64,000 bases of DNA from Paractinoplanes polyasparticus (GCF_019710575.1 NZ_JAHWFK010000034.1:124001-188000), one strand, 5' to 3'; shown: positions 7,995 through 15,947, counted from the stretch's first letter. The notes: generated by a model from the sequence alone, not told the origin. Numbers and translations are program-made.

Positions 7995-8561
7995 TCAGAC
8001 ACCCCGGCCGGAAGCCACGGCCTCGTGGTACTTCATGGTCAGCGGCCGGGCGTCGTCGAAGTTGAGCGCATGCACGACGGCGTGGTGCTGCTCGGAGGCG
8101 TCGCGTTCCGGGCCGCGCAGCGCCGAGGCCAGCTCAGCCTCGTCGACCGGAGCCAGGCCCAGCGGCACGAAGGCAGCCGGGTCGGCGCCGAAGGCGCCCG
8201 CGGGCGGCGTCGCGCCGGGCGGATAGGGCCGTCCCAGCATGTCGTACCAAATTTCGTTGTCGTCGTCGTCCCAGGCCTCCATCAGTTGGGCCTGGTCCGA
8301 CAGGTACTCGTGGTAGGCCGCGCCGTCGCGAAAAAGCAGGGCCACCAGCACGTCGGAGTCGAAGACGTTGAACGTCGCGGCCAGGCTCAGTCGCGTCGCC
8401 AGACCCTCGGTCTCGGCATAAACACCGTCTCCCTCCGGGACCACCGCCCACCGGCGCTCACCCATCGGCATGATCACAGCTCGCTGTCCCGACGCCACCA
8501 CCGCGGCTCGGATGTCTTCGAGTTCGCCGACGGCCAGAACCGTCTGATAGCTGCTGCCCAC
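7995..8561 (-). CDS. Conserved-looking hypothetical protein
   Basis: 188 residues from a GTG at 8561, 17 nt after the MFS stop. Upstream codons in the same frame read through the MFS gene and are not credible. The protein is soluble and acidic (segment EAWDDDDNEIWYDMLGRPYPPG) with a regular alpha/beta N-terminus (TVLAVGELEDIRAAVVASGQ). No family or motif is recognised. Spacing suggests cotranscription with the MFS, TetR and acetyltransferase genes. Confidence 0.7.
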   Translation of the reverse strand: MGSSYQTVLAVGELEDIRAAVVASGQRAVIMPMGERRWAVVPEGDGVYAETEGLATRLSLAATFNVFDSDVLVALLFRDGAAYHEYLSDQAQLMEAWDDDDNEIWYDMLGRPYPPGATPPAGAFGADPAAFVPLGLAPVDEAELASALRGPERDASEQHHAVVHALNFDDARPLTMKYHEAVASGRGV

Positions 8562-8578
8562 GGGCCGAGACGGTACGC

Positions 8579-9790
8579 CTAGCGCACGTCCGGCTCGGGC
8601 AGGGGCTTCACCGCGCCGGCGATCGTGATCGAGATGATCAGCAGCACCGCCACCGCGACCAGCGCGTTCTTGACCATGATGTGGTCGCCCAGGAAGCCGA
8701 TCAGCGGCGGCCCGCCCAGGAAGGCGCAGTAGCCGATCGAGGCGACGACGCTCACCCGGGACGCCGCGTGGGCCGGGTCGTCCGCGGCTGCGCTCATGCC
8801 CACCGGAAAGCCGAGCGACGCACCCAGTCCCCAGAACAGCGCACCCACGAAGGCCAGCGGCGTGGCCGGCCCGAGGATGTAGAGCGCGAGCCCACCCAGG
8901 CTGACGGCGGCCAGCACCCGCACGACGGCTACCCGGCCGTACCGGTCGAGCAGTGCCGGCCCGAACCACCGGCCGGCCGTCATCGCGGCCAGGAACAGCG
9001 CGAACGCCAGCGTGCCGACCGCAGCCGACGTGCCGTAGCTGTCGATCATCGAGACGCTGATCCAGTCGATCCCCGCACCCTCGGTGAACGCGAACGCCAG
9101 CACGAACACGCCGACGATGATCGTGCGCGGCTCACGCCACGTGGCCAGCGCGTCGTGCAGGCCATTGCGCTTGGTGACCGGCGCGGTCGAGCCGACCATC
9201 GTCGGGTCGGACGGGGTGACGGCGGGCACCGGGCCGGCGTCGTCGGGGACGAAGGCCCGCACCGCAACGATGACGACGGCGGCGATCAGCACCGCGGTGA
9301 CGGCGAGGTGGATCGTGACCGAGATGCCGAGCGCGACCGCTCCGGCACCGGCCAGGGCGCCCGCGACCGTGCCGATGCTGAAGCCGGCGTGGAAACGCGG
9401 CATGATCGCCTTGCCCAGGCGCCGTTCGACGATTGCGCCCTGCACGTTCATGGCCACGTCCCACGAGCCGTTGGCGAAGCCGAACGCGAACAGGGCGAGC
9501 AGCACCGGCGGCACGCCGTACAGGTAGCCGATCGAAACGCCGACCATGGCCGCGCCGAGCAGGGCGCCCATGGCGGCAACCGTTCGGCTCGAGCCGAGCC
9601 GGGCGACGATCTGCCCCGCGAGCAGCAGCGAGATGATCGAACCAGCGGCCAGCGAGAGCAGGACGAGGCCGATTCCGGACGGGTTCAGGCCGAGTTCGTC
9701 CCGTACCTGGGGGATTCGCGAGGCCCAGCTGGCGGCGGCGACGCCGGCCAGGATGAAGGCGGCGTAGACAGCGCGGGTCGCCGCCCGCAC
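8579..9790 (-). CDS. MFS transporter (YbjJ/fucose-permease-like)
   Basis: 403 residues with 12 predicted membrane segments. The start (AAFILAGVAAASWASRIPQV), the motif GFANGSWDVAMNVQGA and FHAGFSIGTVAGALAGAG are typical of the YbjJ branch of MFS proteins. The substrate is unknown; genes paired with TetR, as here, often encode drug or metabolite exporters. The start is GTG at 9790, 26 nt after the TetR stop. It probably belongs to the acetyltransferase-TetR operon and would be under TetR control. Confidence 0.88.
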   Translation of the reverse strand: MRAATRAVYAAFILAGVAAASWASRIPQVRDELGLNPSGIGLVLLSLAAGSIISLLLAGQIVARLGSSRTVAAMGALLGAAMVGVSIGYLYGVPPVLLALFAFGFANGSWDVAMNVQGAIVERRLGKAIMPRFHAGFSIGTVAGALAGAGAVALGISVTIHLAVTAVLIAAVVIVAVRAFVPDDAGPVPAVTPSDPTMVGSTAPVTKRNGLHDALATWREPRTIIVGVFVLAFAFTEGAGIDWISVSMIDSYGTSAAVGTLAFALFLAAMTAGRWFGPALLDRYGRVAVVRVLAAVSLGGLALYILGPATPLAFVGALFWGLGASLGFPVGMSAAADDPAHAASRVSVVASIGYCAFLGGPPLIGFLGDHIMVKNALVAVAVLLIISITIAGAVKPLPEPDVR

Positions 9791-9816
9791 CTCCGGTGTC
9801 GCCTCGACAGCGGCGG

Positions 9817-10386
9817 TTACTGTGGGACTCCGAGGAAACGGCCGACGATCGTACGGGTCTCCGCGCGGTCGTAGGTGGCGGTGGACAGGGTGAGGTGCAT
9901 GACGAGGCCCTCGATGACCGCGTCGATGCCCCGCGCGGTGACCGGATCGATGAAACGCTCGAGCACCGTTCGTGACCGGCGCATCCAGGCGTCGGTCACG
10001 CTCCGGAGGGCGGGATTGCGCAGGGCGGCGAGGTAGAGCTCGTACGAAACAGCCCAGTCGCGCACGTCGCCCCCGGCATCGGTGTTGATCAGGTCGGTGA
10101 CGGCGTCGGCGAACCCGGCCAGGTCGGTGACCCCCTCGAAATGCGCCTCGTAGCGCGGCGACATCAGCTCGGCGTGCCGCCGGAAGGCCAGCTCGAGCAG
10201 GTCCTCGAGGCTGTCGAAGTGGTAGGTGATCGAACCGAGCGGCACGTCGGCGGCGGCCGCGATGCGCCGGCTGGTGGTGCCGGCGACGCCGTGATCGGCG
10301 ATCACCTCGATGGCCGCGTCGACGATCCGGCTCTTGCGGTCGGGGTCGTAGCGGCGGGGCGAACGGGCGGCGGGCACGGCGGTCAC
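9817..10386 (-). CDS. TetR family transcriptional regulator
   Basis: 189 residues. The N-terminal DNA-binding domain is clear: SRIVDAAIEVIADHGVAGTT, then SRRIAAAADVPLGSITYHF as the recognition helix region. The ligand-binding half is not recognisable by motif. The ATG overlaps the stop of the sugar acetyltransferase gene by 4 nt, so it is translated from the same mRNA. It likely controls its own operon, which includes the MFS gene. Confidence 0.92.
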   Translation of the reverse strand: MTAVPAARSPRRYDPDRKSRIVDAAIEVIADHGVAGTTSRRIAAAADVPLGSITYHFDSLEDLLELAFRRHAELMSPRYEAHFEGVTDLAGFADAVTDLINTDAGGDVRDWAVSYELYLAALRNPALRSVTDAWMRRSRTVLERFIDPVTARGIDAVIEGLVMHLTLSTATYDRAETRTIVGRFLGVPQ

Positions 10387-10943
10387 GGCTCCACCTCGCG
10401 GATCACGCGGGCCGGATTGCCGACCGCGACCACGTCCGGTGGCAGGTCTCTGGTCACGACCGATCCCGCCCCGACCACGGTGTTGTCACCGATCGTCACC
10501 CCCGGCAGCACGATGACGCCGCCGCCGAGCCAGACGTTGTCGCCGATGACGATGGGCGAGGCCGCCTCCCACTTGTCGCGCCGGGGCCCGGCAGCGACCG
10601 GATGCCAGGCGGTGAGCAGTTGCACGTTCGGCCCGATCTGCACGTCGTCGCCGATGGTGACAGTCGCCACATCCAGGCTGATCAACCCGAAGTTGGCGAA
10701 GGTGCGGGCGCCGACGAAGGTCTGGTAGCCGTAGTCGCACCGGAACGGCGGGCGGATCTCGCTCTCCGCGCCGAACCGCCCGAGCAGCTCGGTGAGCAGC
10801 TCGCGCCGCAGGGCGTGGTCGGTGGGGTCGGCCGTGTTGAGGCGGTGGGAAAGCGCCGCGGCCCGGTTCATGTCGCTGAAGAGGGCCGGATCGTCGGCCC
10901 GATAGAGCTCACCGGCGAGCATGCGCTCGCGCATCGCGGTCAT
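10383..10943 (-). CDS. Maltose/galactoside-type sugar O-acetyltransferase
   Basis: 186 residues of the left-handed beta-helix (hexapeptide) acetyltransferase family. The Mac domain at the start (RERMLAGELYRADDPALFSD) and the hexapeptide coils ending VTIGDNTVVGAGSVVTRDLP and VAVGNPARVIREV place it with the maltose O-acetyltransferase (Maa/LacA) group. The likely catalytic His is in LLTAWHPVA. It transfers acetyl from acetyl-CoA to a sugar hydroxyl; the substrate is unproven. The start at 10943 was chosen; a second ATG lies at 10934. It is first gene of the TetR/MFS operon. Confidence 0.9.
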   Translation of the reverse strand: MTAMRERMLAGELYRADDPALFSDMNRAAALSHRLNTADPTDHALRRELLTELLGRFGAESEIRPPFRCDYGYQTFVGARTFANFGLISLDVATVTIGDDVQIGPNVQLLTAWHPVAAGPRRDKWEAASPIVIGDNVWLGGGVIVLPGVTIGDNTVVGAGSVVTRDLPPDVVAVGNPARVIREVEP

Positions 10944-10958
10944 GCGTACAAGCGTACA
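10944..10958. promoter_or_regulatory. Direct repeat GCGTACA x2 in divergent promoter
   Basis: Two GCGTACA copies, 8 nt apart start to start, sit immediately upstream of the acetyltransferase start codon in the 43-nt gap to the divergent flavoprotein gene. They are a candidate binding site for the TetR protein encoded in this operon. This rests on position only. Confidence 0.35.
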
Positions 10959-10986
10959 TAAGGTTGCGCGATTAGACTTCCGCCCC

Positions 10987-12096
10987 GTGATCGCGGAGCC
11001 GGCTTGGGATGTGGCAGTTGTCGGCGGCGGGCCGTCGGGCCTGTCGGCAGCAAGGGCTGCGGCCGCCGCCGGGGCTCGCACGATCGTGCTGGAGCGGGCC
11101 GAGCACCCGCGCTACAAGACCTGCGGCGGCGGCCTCATCGGCACTTCTCTGGCGTACGCCTCGGAGCACATCGACGTGCCGGCGCGCGACAAGATCTCGG
11201 CGTTGACCTTCACGCGAGCCGGGCGCCACTCGTTCACCCGCCGGGCCGCCTCGTCGCCGTTCCTGACCCTGGTCCGGCGCGACGATTTCGACCACGCGTG
11301 GTATTCGGCCGCGGTGACCGCCGGTGCTGTCGTCCGGCAGAACGCTCAGGTACGCGCCGTCGACCAGGGCGTGGTCACGCTCACCGACGGTGAGCAGATC
11401 ACCGCCGGCACGATCATCGGCGCCGACGGATCGGCCGGCATCACGTCCCGGTACGTCGGGGTGACGTTCGAGCAGCAGGATCTCGGCCTCGAGGTGGAGC
11501 TGGCCGCCACCGAGGCCGACCGCTCGACGTGGGAAGGCCGGGTCCTGCTGGACTGGGGCTCGTTCCCCGGCTCGTACGGCTGGGTCTTCCCGAAACAGGA
11601 CGAGCTCACGGTCGGCGTGATCATGGCAAAGGGACACGGCGCCGAGACGAAGAAGTACCTGGCCGGATTCCTGCAGCACCTGGGCCTCAGCGATCGCCGG
11701 GTCGTCCGCGATTCCGGACATCTGACGCGATGCCGACGCCCCGACGCACCGCTCCGGCGGGGACGGGTCGCGGTCGTCGGTGACGCCGCCGGCCTGCTCG
11801 AGCCGTGGACCCGCGAGGGCATCAGCTACGCGCTGCGGAGCGGCGGGTGGGCCGGCAGCGCCTGGAAAGATCTTTCGCGGTACGAGCATCAGGTGGCGGC
11901 CGAACTGGCGCCCGAGATGGCGGCGGGCCGCCGCATGCTGAACGCGTTCTCCCGCTACCCGCGGGTCGTGCACGCGGCGATGGCCACGCCGCTGGGCTGG
12001 CGCGCCTTCGAAGCCTTCTGCCAGGGCAACCTGTCGATGGCCAGCGTCATCCAGCGACCCGGCATCCGTGCCCTGCTAACCCTCTTCCGGGCCTGA
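10987..12096 (+). CDS. Geranylgeranyl-reductase-family FAD oxidoreductase
   Basis: 369 residues. The N-terminal Rossmann fold VAVVGGGPSGLSAARAAAAA binds FAD. YKTCGGGL and IIGADGSAGITSRYVG follow, and VAVVGDAAGLLEPWTREGIS is the second FAD motif. These mark the geranylgeranyl reductase/digeranylglycerophospholipid reductase group, which saturates isoprenoid chains such as those of menaquinone. The exact substrate cannot be fixed. A GTG at 10987 directly before the Rossmann strand was chosen; an upstream ATG would add residues unlike the family. Its end overlaps the convergent gene by 21 nt. Confidence 0.85.
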   Translation: MIAEPAWDVAVVGGGPSGLSAARAAAAAGARTIVLERAEHPRYKTCGGGLIGTSLAYASEHIDVPARDKISALTFTRAGRHSFTRRAASSPFLTLVRRDDFDHAWYSAAVTAGAVVRQNAQVRAVDQGVVTLTDGEQITAGTIIGADGSAGITSRYVGVTFEQQDLGLEVELAATEADRSTWEGRVLLDWGSFPGSYGWVFPKQDELTVGVIMAKGHGAETKKYLAGFLQHLGLSDRRVVRDSGHLTRCRRPDAPLRRGRVAVVGDAAGLLEPWTREGISYALRSGGWAGSAWKDLSRYEHQVAAELAPEMAAGRRMLNAFSRYPRVVHAAMATPLGWRAFEAFCQGNLSMASVIQRPGIRALLTLFRA

Positions 12097-12618
12097 GGTC
12101 TCCTTCAGCGGCCGCGCCGGCCAGGGCGCCCACTGCACGGGAGCAGCGAAGCCGCTCCGTCGCGCCTCCCGGGAATCCTCCCTGGTCAACGGGCCCTCCC
12201 GGCGAGCGTTGATACCCACGCCGATCAGCCGGCTCTCGTACCAGGAGCCACCGACCCCGCGCCGCACGCGCTCCCACAGCCCGCCCTCGACGAGCGCAGC
12301 GGCCTGGAGGCGAAGCAGCTCGACCAGCTGCACCGGATCCTCGTCGCAAACAGCACACGAGCAGCCGGGCAGAGTCTCGACCCACCATCGACCGAGACGC
12401 AGGGCGATGCCCGGCGTCTCGGTGAACGCGATGGCCAGCGGTGCGGCCGCCGGCGTACGCGGCATGAGCCTTTCCAACCGCACCAGAGCGTCAGCCGCCC
12501 CGAGGGACTCCTTGCTCTCGCGGCGGTCGACCATGTAACGCTCCGCCAGCTCGTCCAGCAACGCCTCGGCCGCGTCCTGCAGAACGGCAAAGCGGGCAAC
12601 ATGCGGGTCGGCCCTCAC
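12076..12618 (-). CDS. Hypothetical protein, DUF6226-like
   Basis: 180 residues from a GTG start. Helical N-terminus (VLQDAAEALLDELAERYMVD), then a conserved-looking core GIALRLGRWWVETLPGCSCA that continues into VCDED. The CxCxxC cysteines may bind metal. The ending GSWYESRLIG is the kind of motif seen in actinobacterial DUF6226 proteins, but that assignment is from memory and weak. Function is unknown. It is convergent with the flavoprotein gene. Confidence 0.7.
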   Translation of the reverse strand: MRADPHVARFAVLQDAAEALLDELAERYMVDRRESKESLGAADALVRLERLMPRTPAAAPLAIAFTETPGIALRLGRWWVETLPGCSCAVCDEDPVQLVELLRLQAAALVEGGLWERVRRGVGGSWYESRLIGVGINARREGPLTREDSREARRSGFAAPVQWAPWPARPLKETSGPEEG

Positions 12619-12678
12619 CAGCGCAGTATGCCGTCCCCGGCCGACGACTCACCAGCGCTTCGCCAGGACTTCCCCTCA

Positions 12679-12873
12679 TCAGGAAGAGAAGTCCCCCTCC
12701 TTGACACCCGCGACGAACGCCTCCCACTCCTCGACGGTGAAGGAGAGGATCTCGTCAGGGCTGGTCGAGTTCCGCATCAGGACCGCACCATCGGTCCGTG
12801 CCACCTCGACGCAGTTGCCGCCTGTGCAGCGTCTGGCTTTGCGCCATTGTGGTTTTTCGGTCGGCTTGATCAT
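12679..12873 (-). CDS. DUF397 domain protein
   Basis: 64 residues with the full DUF397 pattern: PQWRKARRCTGGNCVEVART, then VLMRNSTSPDEILSFTVEEW, and EAFVAGVKEGDF. DUF397 proteins are small actinobacterial partners of XRE/DUF5753 regulators, as in the whiJ-type loci. One such regulator and a second DUF397 gene lie downstream on the map. The ATG at 12873 follows GGAGG and was chosen over a longer frame that adds unrelated residues. Confidence 0.9.
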   Translation of the reverse strand: MIKPTEKPQWRKARRCTGGNCVEVARTDGAVLMRNSTSPDEILSFTVEEWEAFVAGVKEGDFSS

Positions 12874-13186
12874 CTGTGCACCTCCGTGCCGGTTCCCGAG
12901 GTCCACGTTAAGGGACCATTTCACGATCCGGCAGGAGTGAATGGCGTGAGCGATGGGCGAAGTGAGTGATTTGCCGAAAAAGGAGGGCCGGAAGCGAGCG
13001 CTTTATAGGCTCTTGTCCGTTTTACGGGACACATGCAGCCGGGCTCGAGCCGGATGACGGGAGCGCGGTGTCCAAGATCAGACAGTCCATTCGCGGACCG
13101 GCGTAACAAATGGAGAGGGCGACATGCGTTGCGCACGCCGCCCTGCACAGAAAAATGCCCGCACAGGGCGGGTGAACAAAGATCGA
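12874..13186. other. Intergenic stretch between the two DUF397 genes
   Basis: This stretch is less GC-rich than its surroundings. It contains the ribosome binding site and presumably the promoter of the first DUF397 gene at its left end. A weak hairpin (CCCGC/GCGGG around 13150-13170) follows the second DUF397 gene. No reading frame here is convincing. Confidence 0.5.
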
Positions 13187-13381
13187 TCAGAAGCTGAATT
13201 CGCCTGCTCTTACGCCCGCGACGAACGCGGTCCACTCATCCCCCGTGAATGCATGGGCCGGGACGTCGGGGTTCTTGCTGTCCCTGAGCAGGTACTGACC
13301 GTCGACCTTGGCCACTTCCACGCAGTTCCCACTTGCACAGAAGCTGCTCTTGCGCCACTGGGGCGACTCGACCTCTCGCAT
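13187..13381 (-). CDS. DUF397 domain protein (second copy)
   Basis: 64 residues: SPQWRKSSFCASGNCVEVAK, LLRDSKNPDVPAHAFTGDEW and TAFVAGVRAGEFSF. It is clearly paralogous to the 12679-12873 product but differs at about half of its positions. It follows the XRE/DUF5753 gene after 43 nt on the same strand, the standard arrangement for this regulator pair. The CxxxxC of the N-terminal half is kept in both copies. Confidence 0.92.
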   Translation of the reverse strand: MREVESPQWRKSSFCASGNCVEVAKVDGQYLLRDSKNPDVPAHAFTGDEWTAFVAGVRAGEFSF

Positions 13382-13424
13382 TTTGCTGATAACCCTTCGA
13401 GAATGAATGTTGATAGATCAGTAT

Positions 13425-14348
13425 TTAGTTGGATTCAACTTCGACACCCGGAGAGGTCGCTCCAAGATCTTCTATGCGCTTCCTGACGAAGGCGATCGTG
13501 TCGCTCTCGTCCATGGCGGCTTGCCAAAGTTGGTTGAAACGCTTTCGATGCCGCCTGGTCTCGGCAAGATTTTCCACCGTCTCGTCGGCCACGCCGTTCT
13601 CGCGATACATGACTTCGCGGTCGGGATGGCTCGGGTCGACGGTCAGGAGTTCGAAACTGCCGTTGTTGGCAATGGTCTGCACAATGTCGAACGGCAGCAT
13701 GCGCATCTGGAACAGCCCGGCCTCGGCCAGCTCGACGATCTGCTGCAGCTGCGGGATGAAGATGTCCAGCCCGCCGATCAGGCGCATGAAGACCGACTGG
13801 TCCGCGAGGAAGTAGTACTTGAGCGGATCGCTGCGGTGGAGCATCGCTTCCCGACGCTGGCCGCGGATCTCCACGAGCGCATCGACCTGCGCTTCAGTGA
13901 ATTCGTCATCCAGCCAGGCGCCCGTCAAAGCACGCGCATACTCCGGCGTCTGCAGCGGTCCATGCACGTAGTACACGTTGAACGAGCGCAGCTCGGTCGC
14001 CTCGGCCTCGTACTCCAGGAACCGCCGGAAGGGTTCGGAGGTGTTCTCGCGGAAACGAGGCTCCTCCCACCAGGCATAGGCCGCCCGCTTGCGGGTCCGC
14101 GCGACTCGCGCGTCGGCAAGCAATGGCTCCACGATCGCCTTGTCGCGAATGCCGAGCAGATTCAACAGGCCGCGGAGGTCGTTGATCGAGATCGAGACGT
14201 CGCCGTTCTCGATGCGAATGACCTTGCTGAGGGACCACTCCATCTCCTCAGCGACCTGAGCCTGGGTAAGCGGAAGCGCCTCACGGGCCTCGCGGATCGC
14301 TATGCGAACACGCCGGCGCGCGATGGTAGGCGACTCGCCTTCGGCCAT
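13425..14348 (-). CDS. XRE-family regulator with DUF5753 domain
   Basis: 307 residues. The helix-turn-helix occupies about residues 15-75 (REALPLTQAQVAEEMEWSLS, KVIRIENGDVSISINDLRGL). The rest is the DUF5753 domain, with FRRFLEYEAEATELRSFNVY, YVHGPLQTPEYARAL and MRMLPFDIVQTIANNGSFEL. Such proteins pair with DUF397 partners and control development or behave like antitoxins in streptomycetes; that is family knowledge. A 14-nt palindrome overlaps its ribosome binding site, which suggests autorepression. Confidence 0.92.
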   Translation of the reverse strand: MAEGESPTIARRRVRIAIREAREALPLTQAQVAEEMEWSLSKVIRIENGDVSISINDLRGLLNLLGIRDKAIVEPLLADARVARTRKRAAYAWWEEPRFRENTSEPFRRFLEYEAEATELRSFNVYYVHGPLQTPEYARALTGAWLDDEFTEAQVDALVEIRGQRREAMLHRSDPLKYYFLADQSVFMRLIGGLDIFIPQLQQIVELAEAGLFQMRMLPFDIVQTIANNGSFELLTVDPSHPDREVMYRENGVADETVENLAETRRHRKRFNQLWQAAMDESDTIAFVRKRIEDLGATSPGVEVESN

Positions 14349-14353
14349 CAGTC

Positions 14354-14367
14354 CTTCAACGTTGAAG
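14354..14367. promoter_or_regulatory. Palindrome over the XRE gene ribosome binding site
   Basis: CTTCAACGTTGAAG is a perfect 14-nt palindrome whose edge is 5 nt before the XRE start codon; its last bases form part of AAGGA, the probable Shine-Dalgarno. A repressor bound here would block the gene, so it is a good candidate operator for the XRE protein itself. Confidence 0.55.
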
Positions 14368-14398
14368 TAGGTCCGGTGTTACAGGTGCGTAAACTGCC

Positions 14399-14432
14399 AC
14401 CTCGCTGACTGCGAAGTAGCACTCAGCGAGGT
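14399..14432. repeat. Inverted repeat between DUF6232-like and XRE genes
   Basis: Two 10-nt arms, ACCTCGCTGA and TCAGCGAGGT, flank a 14-nt loop. It lies after the stop of the 14498-14947 gene and upstream of the XRE gene on the same strand. It may be a terminator for the first or an operator for the second. There is no T run. Confidence 0.5.
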
Positions 14433-14497
14433 TGCTGGCAGATGCTATTACCGTCCCATATGACGAGTGACACCGGGGTGGGGTTTCGCCCACAAGC

Positions 14498-14947
14498 TCA
14501 GGCAGCGGCGAGATCAAGCCCCTTCCCGTGCGGCCGGCCGTTCTCGAGAGAGCGTCGCAAAGCGCGTTTGACCTGCCCGAACTGGCGTTCGTCGGCACAG
14601 GCGTAGAGCACCACGTCGGTCCCCCGATAGGTCGCGTGAAGTTCCCACCCACGAGCACGGCGGACCATCGACGGCACGGTGAAAGCCAAGGGAACCGTCA
14701 CGGCGAGTAGTCCGAGCGCGTAAGCAGTAGGTGGTTGCAAAAGCGTCCAACCGGCGCCGACGGCCGCCACCGTACCGGCGGCCACAGTCAGGACGGTGGC
14801 CGGGGAGGCCGGCTCCGCGGCGACTCGCACTTCGCCGACGTTGTGGAGGTCCCGAACGAGAAAACTTCTTGCTGACGTCCCGCGCCAGATGAACAGTTCG
14901 TCGGTTACCACAGCGTCCGGACCGCGATAGTAGATACGTTTGCTCAT
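14498..14947 (-). CDS. Small membrane protein, DUF6232-like
   Basis: 149 residues. It starts RIYYRGPDAVVTDELFIWRG, a pattern that recalls the DUF6232 family of actinobacterial membrane proteins. Two membrane helices lie at about residues 50-95 (ATVLTVAAGTVAAVGAGWTL and the following YALGLLAVTVPLAFTV). A soluble tail contains ELHATYRGTDVVLYACADER. Function is unknown. The family name is from memory. Confidence 0.7.
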   Translation of the reverse strand: MSKRIYYRGPDAVVTDELFIWRGTSARSFLVRDLHNVGEVRVAAEPASPATVLTVAAGTVAAVGAGWTLLQPPTAYALGLLAVTVPLAFTVPSMVRRARGWELHATYRGTDVVLYACADERQFGQVKRALRRSLENGRPHGKGLDLAAA

Positions 14948-15334
14948 GGCGCACCCCTCACCCGAACTCCTTGCGAGGAACAGGGAGACAGAGCCACGAT
15001 GGCGCTGGAGAGAAATGAATCCCCGCCCGCTCGTTCGAAGTCAACAGAGAACGTTCGCAGAGGCGAGAACGGCACCCGGTTGCCGCCGGGTGCCGTTGTT
15101 TTGAAGCGTCTCCCTCAACTTCCGCCCTTGTTGCTCTGGATCCAGTAGAGCATGCCGTACGGCTGTCCGCCACCACTCAATCTGCCATGTCGCAGATTGC
15201 GTACAAGCCAAGTGGCCTGAGGGGCGCGTCACTCTGACCGCCTTGTGGCGTTTCATAGACCAACCGGCCGGGTAGGCCAGACGTCGAAGCCACCGTCGAG
15301 CCTGTGATTGCGCAGGTAGAAGGGCGATATCCGC
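14948..15334. other. Intergenic stretch with a strong hairpin and no clear gene
   Basis: No convincing long gene lies here. Around 15117-15183 the minus strand can encode a peptide of about 21-29 residues ending YGMLYWIQSNKGGS directly before a strong hairpin, which may be a small gene. It has no ATG with a good ribosome binding site, so it is not called. The promoters of both flanking divergent genes must also lie here. Confidence 0.4.
15068..15097. terminator. Strong stem-loop without an annotated upstream gene
   Basis: A perfect 12-bp stem (AACGGCACCCGG / CCGGGTGCCGTT) with a 6-nt loop. On the plus strand it is followed by GTTTT and on the minus strand by a mixed sequence. No recognised gene ends here on either strand, so it may finish a small RNA or a small protein transcript. 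Confidence 0.6.
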
Positions 15335-15793
15335 ATGGAGAGCCGACTCAAGATAGCGGGCCAGGCGGTGCAACCCATCCTGGTGATGTTCCCGCTGGGA
15401 CTGTTCGCGATGGCCATCATCTTCGATCTTGCCAACCTGGCCGGCGCCCCGGCGATCCTCGGATCGCTGGCCTACTGGAACATCGTCGCCGGCCTGGTGG
15501 GTGGCGTGGCTGCCGCCGTCGCGGGTGCGATCGACCTTGCCTTCGTCCACCGCGCCGACACCAAGCGCATCGGCGTGCTGCGGATGCTGCTCAACATGGG
15601 CGTGCTCTTCCTGTTCGCCGTGATCGTCATGGTTCGTGTCGGGGACCCGAACCGTGAGGCCGGCGTCGGTCTCTTCCTGCTCGAACTGCTCGCGCTGGCC
15701 ATCTCCGGCTTCGGCGCCTGGTTCGGCGGCGAACTCGCCAACGGCCGCACCCCCGCGTTTGCCCGGGCGGCCGTGGGGAACCGCGGCTACTAG
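15335..15793 (+). CDS. DUF2231 membrane protein
   Basis: 152 residues with four transmembrane helices: VQPILVMFPLGLFAMAIIFD, IVAGLVGGVAAAVAGAIDLA, LLNMGVLFLFAVIVMVRVGD and FLLELLALAISGFGAWFGGE. The first helix and the D in AGAIDLAF are typical of DUF2231, a family sometimes linked to heme or cytochrome-like proteins but without a proven function here. The ATG gives the family start. A terminator lies 45 nt downstream. Confidence 0.85.
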   Translation: MESRLKIAGQAVQPILVMFPLGLFAMAIIFDLANLAGAPAILGSLAYWNIVAGLVGGVAAAVAGAIDLAFVHRADTKRIGVLRMLLNMGVLFLFAVIVMVRVGDPNREAGVGLFLLELLALAISGFGAWFGGELANGRTPAFARAAVGNRGY

Positions 15794-15837
15794 CTCACTG
15801 TCGCGGCTGCGGCCTGCGACGCGTACCCCGAAATGCC

Positions 15838-15867
15838 AGAAGCCCAGGTCGCTTGACCTGGGCTTCT
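15838..15867. terminator. Bidirectional terminator between tRNA-Thr and the DUF2231 gene
   Basis: A perfect 13-bp stem (AGAAGCCCAGGTC / GACCTGGGCTTCT) with a GCTT loop starts 4 nt after the tRNA 3' end on the minus strand. It can serve both converging transcripts. Confidence 0.85.
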
Positions 15868-15870
15868 GCG

Positions 15871-15947
15871 TGGAGCCGCCTGACGGAATCGAACCGTCGA
15901 CCTACGCATTACGAGTGCGTCGCTCTAGCCGACTGAGCTAAGGCGGC
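15871..15947 (-). tRNA. tRNA-Thr (anticodon CGT), CCA encoded
   Basis: Read on the minus strand, the acceptor stem GCCGCCT pairs with AGGCGGC. The D arm (GCTC/GAGC), the anticodon arm ACGCA-CTCGTAA-TGCGT with anticodon CGT, and the T arm GACGG-TTCGATT-CCGTC are all intact. The discriminator base is T, as usual for tRNA-Thr, and CCA is encoded. A TACACT element at 15959-15964, 12 nt upstream, could be the -10 box. It reads ACG codons. Confidence 0.97.
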
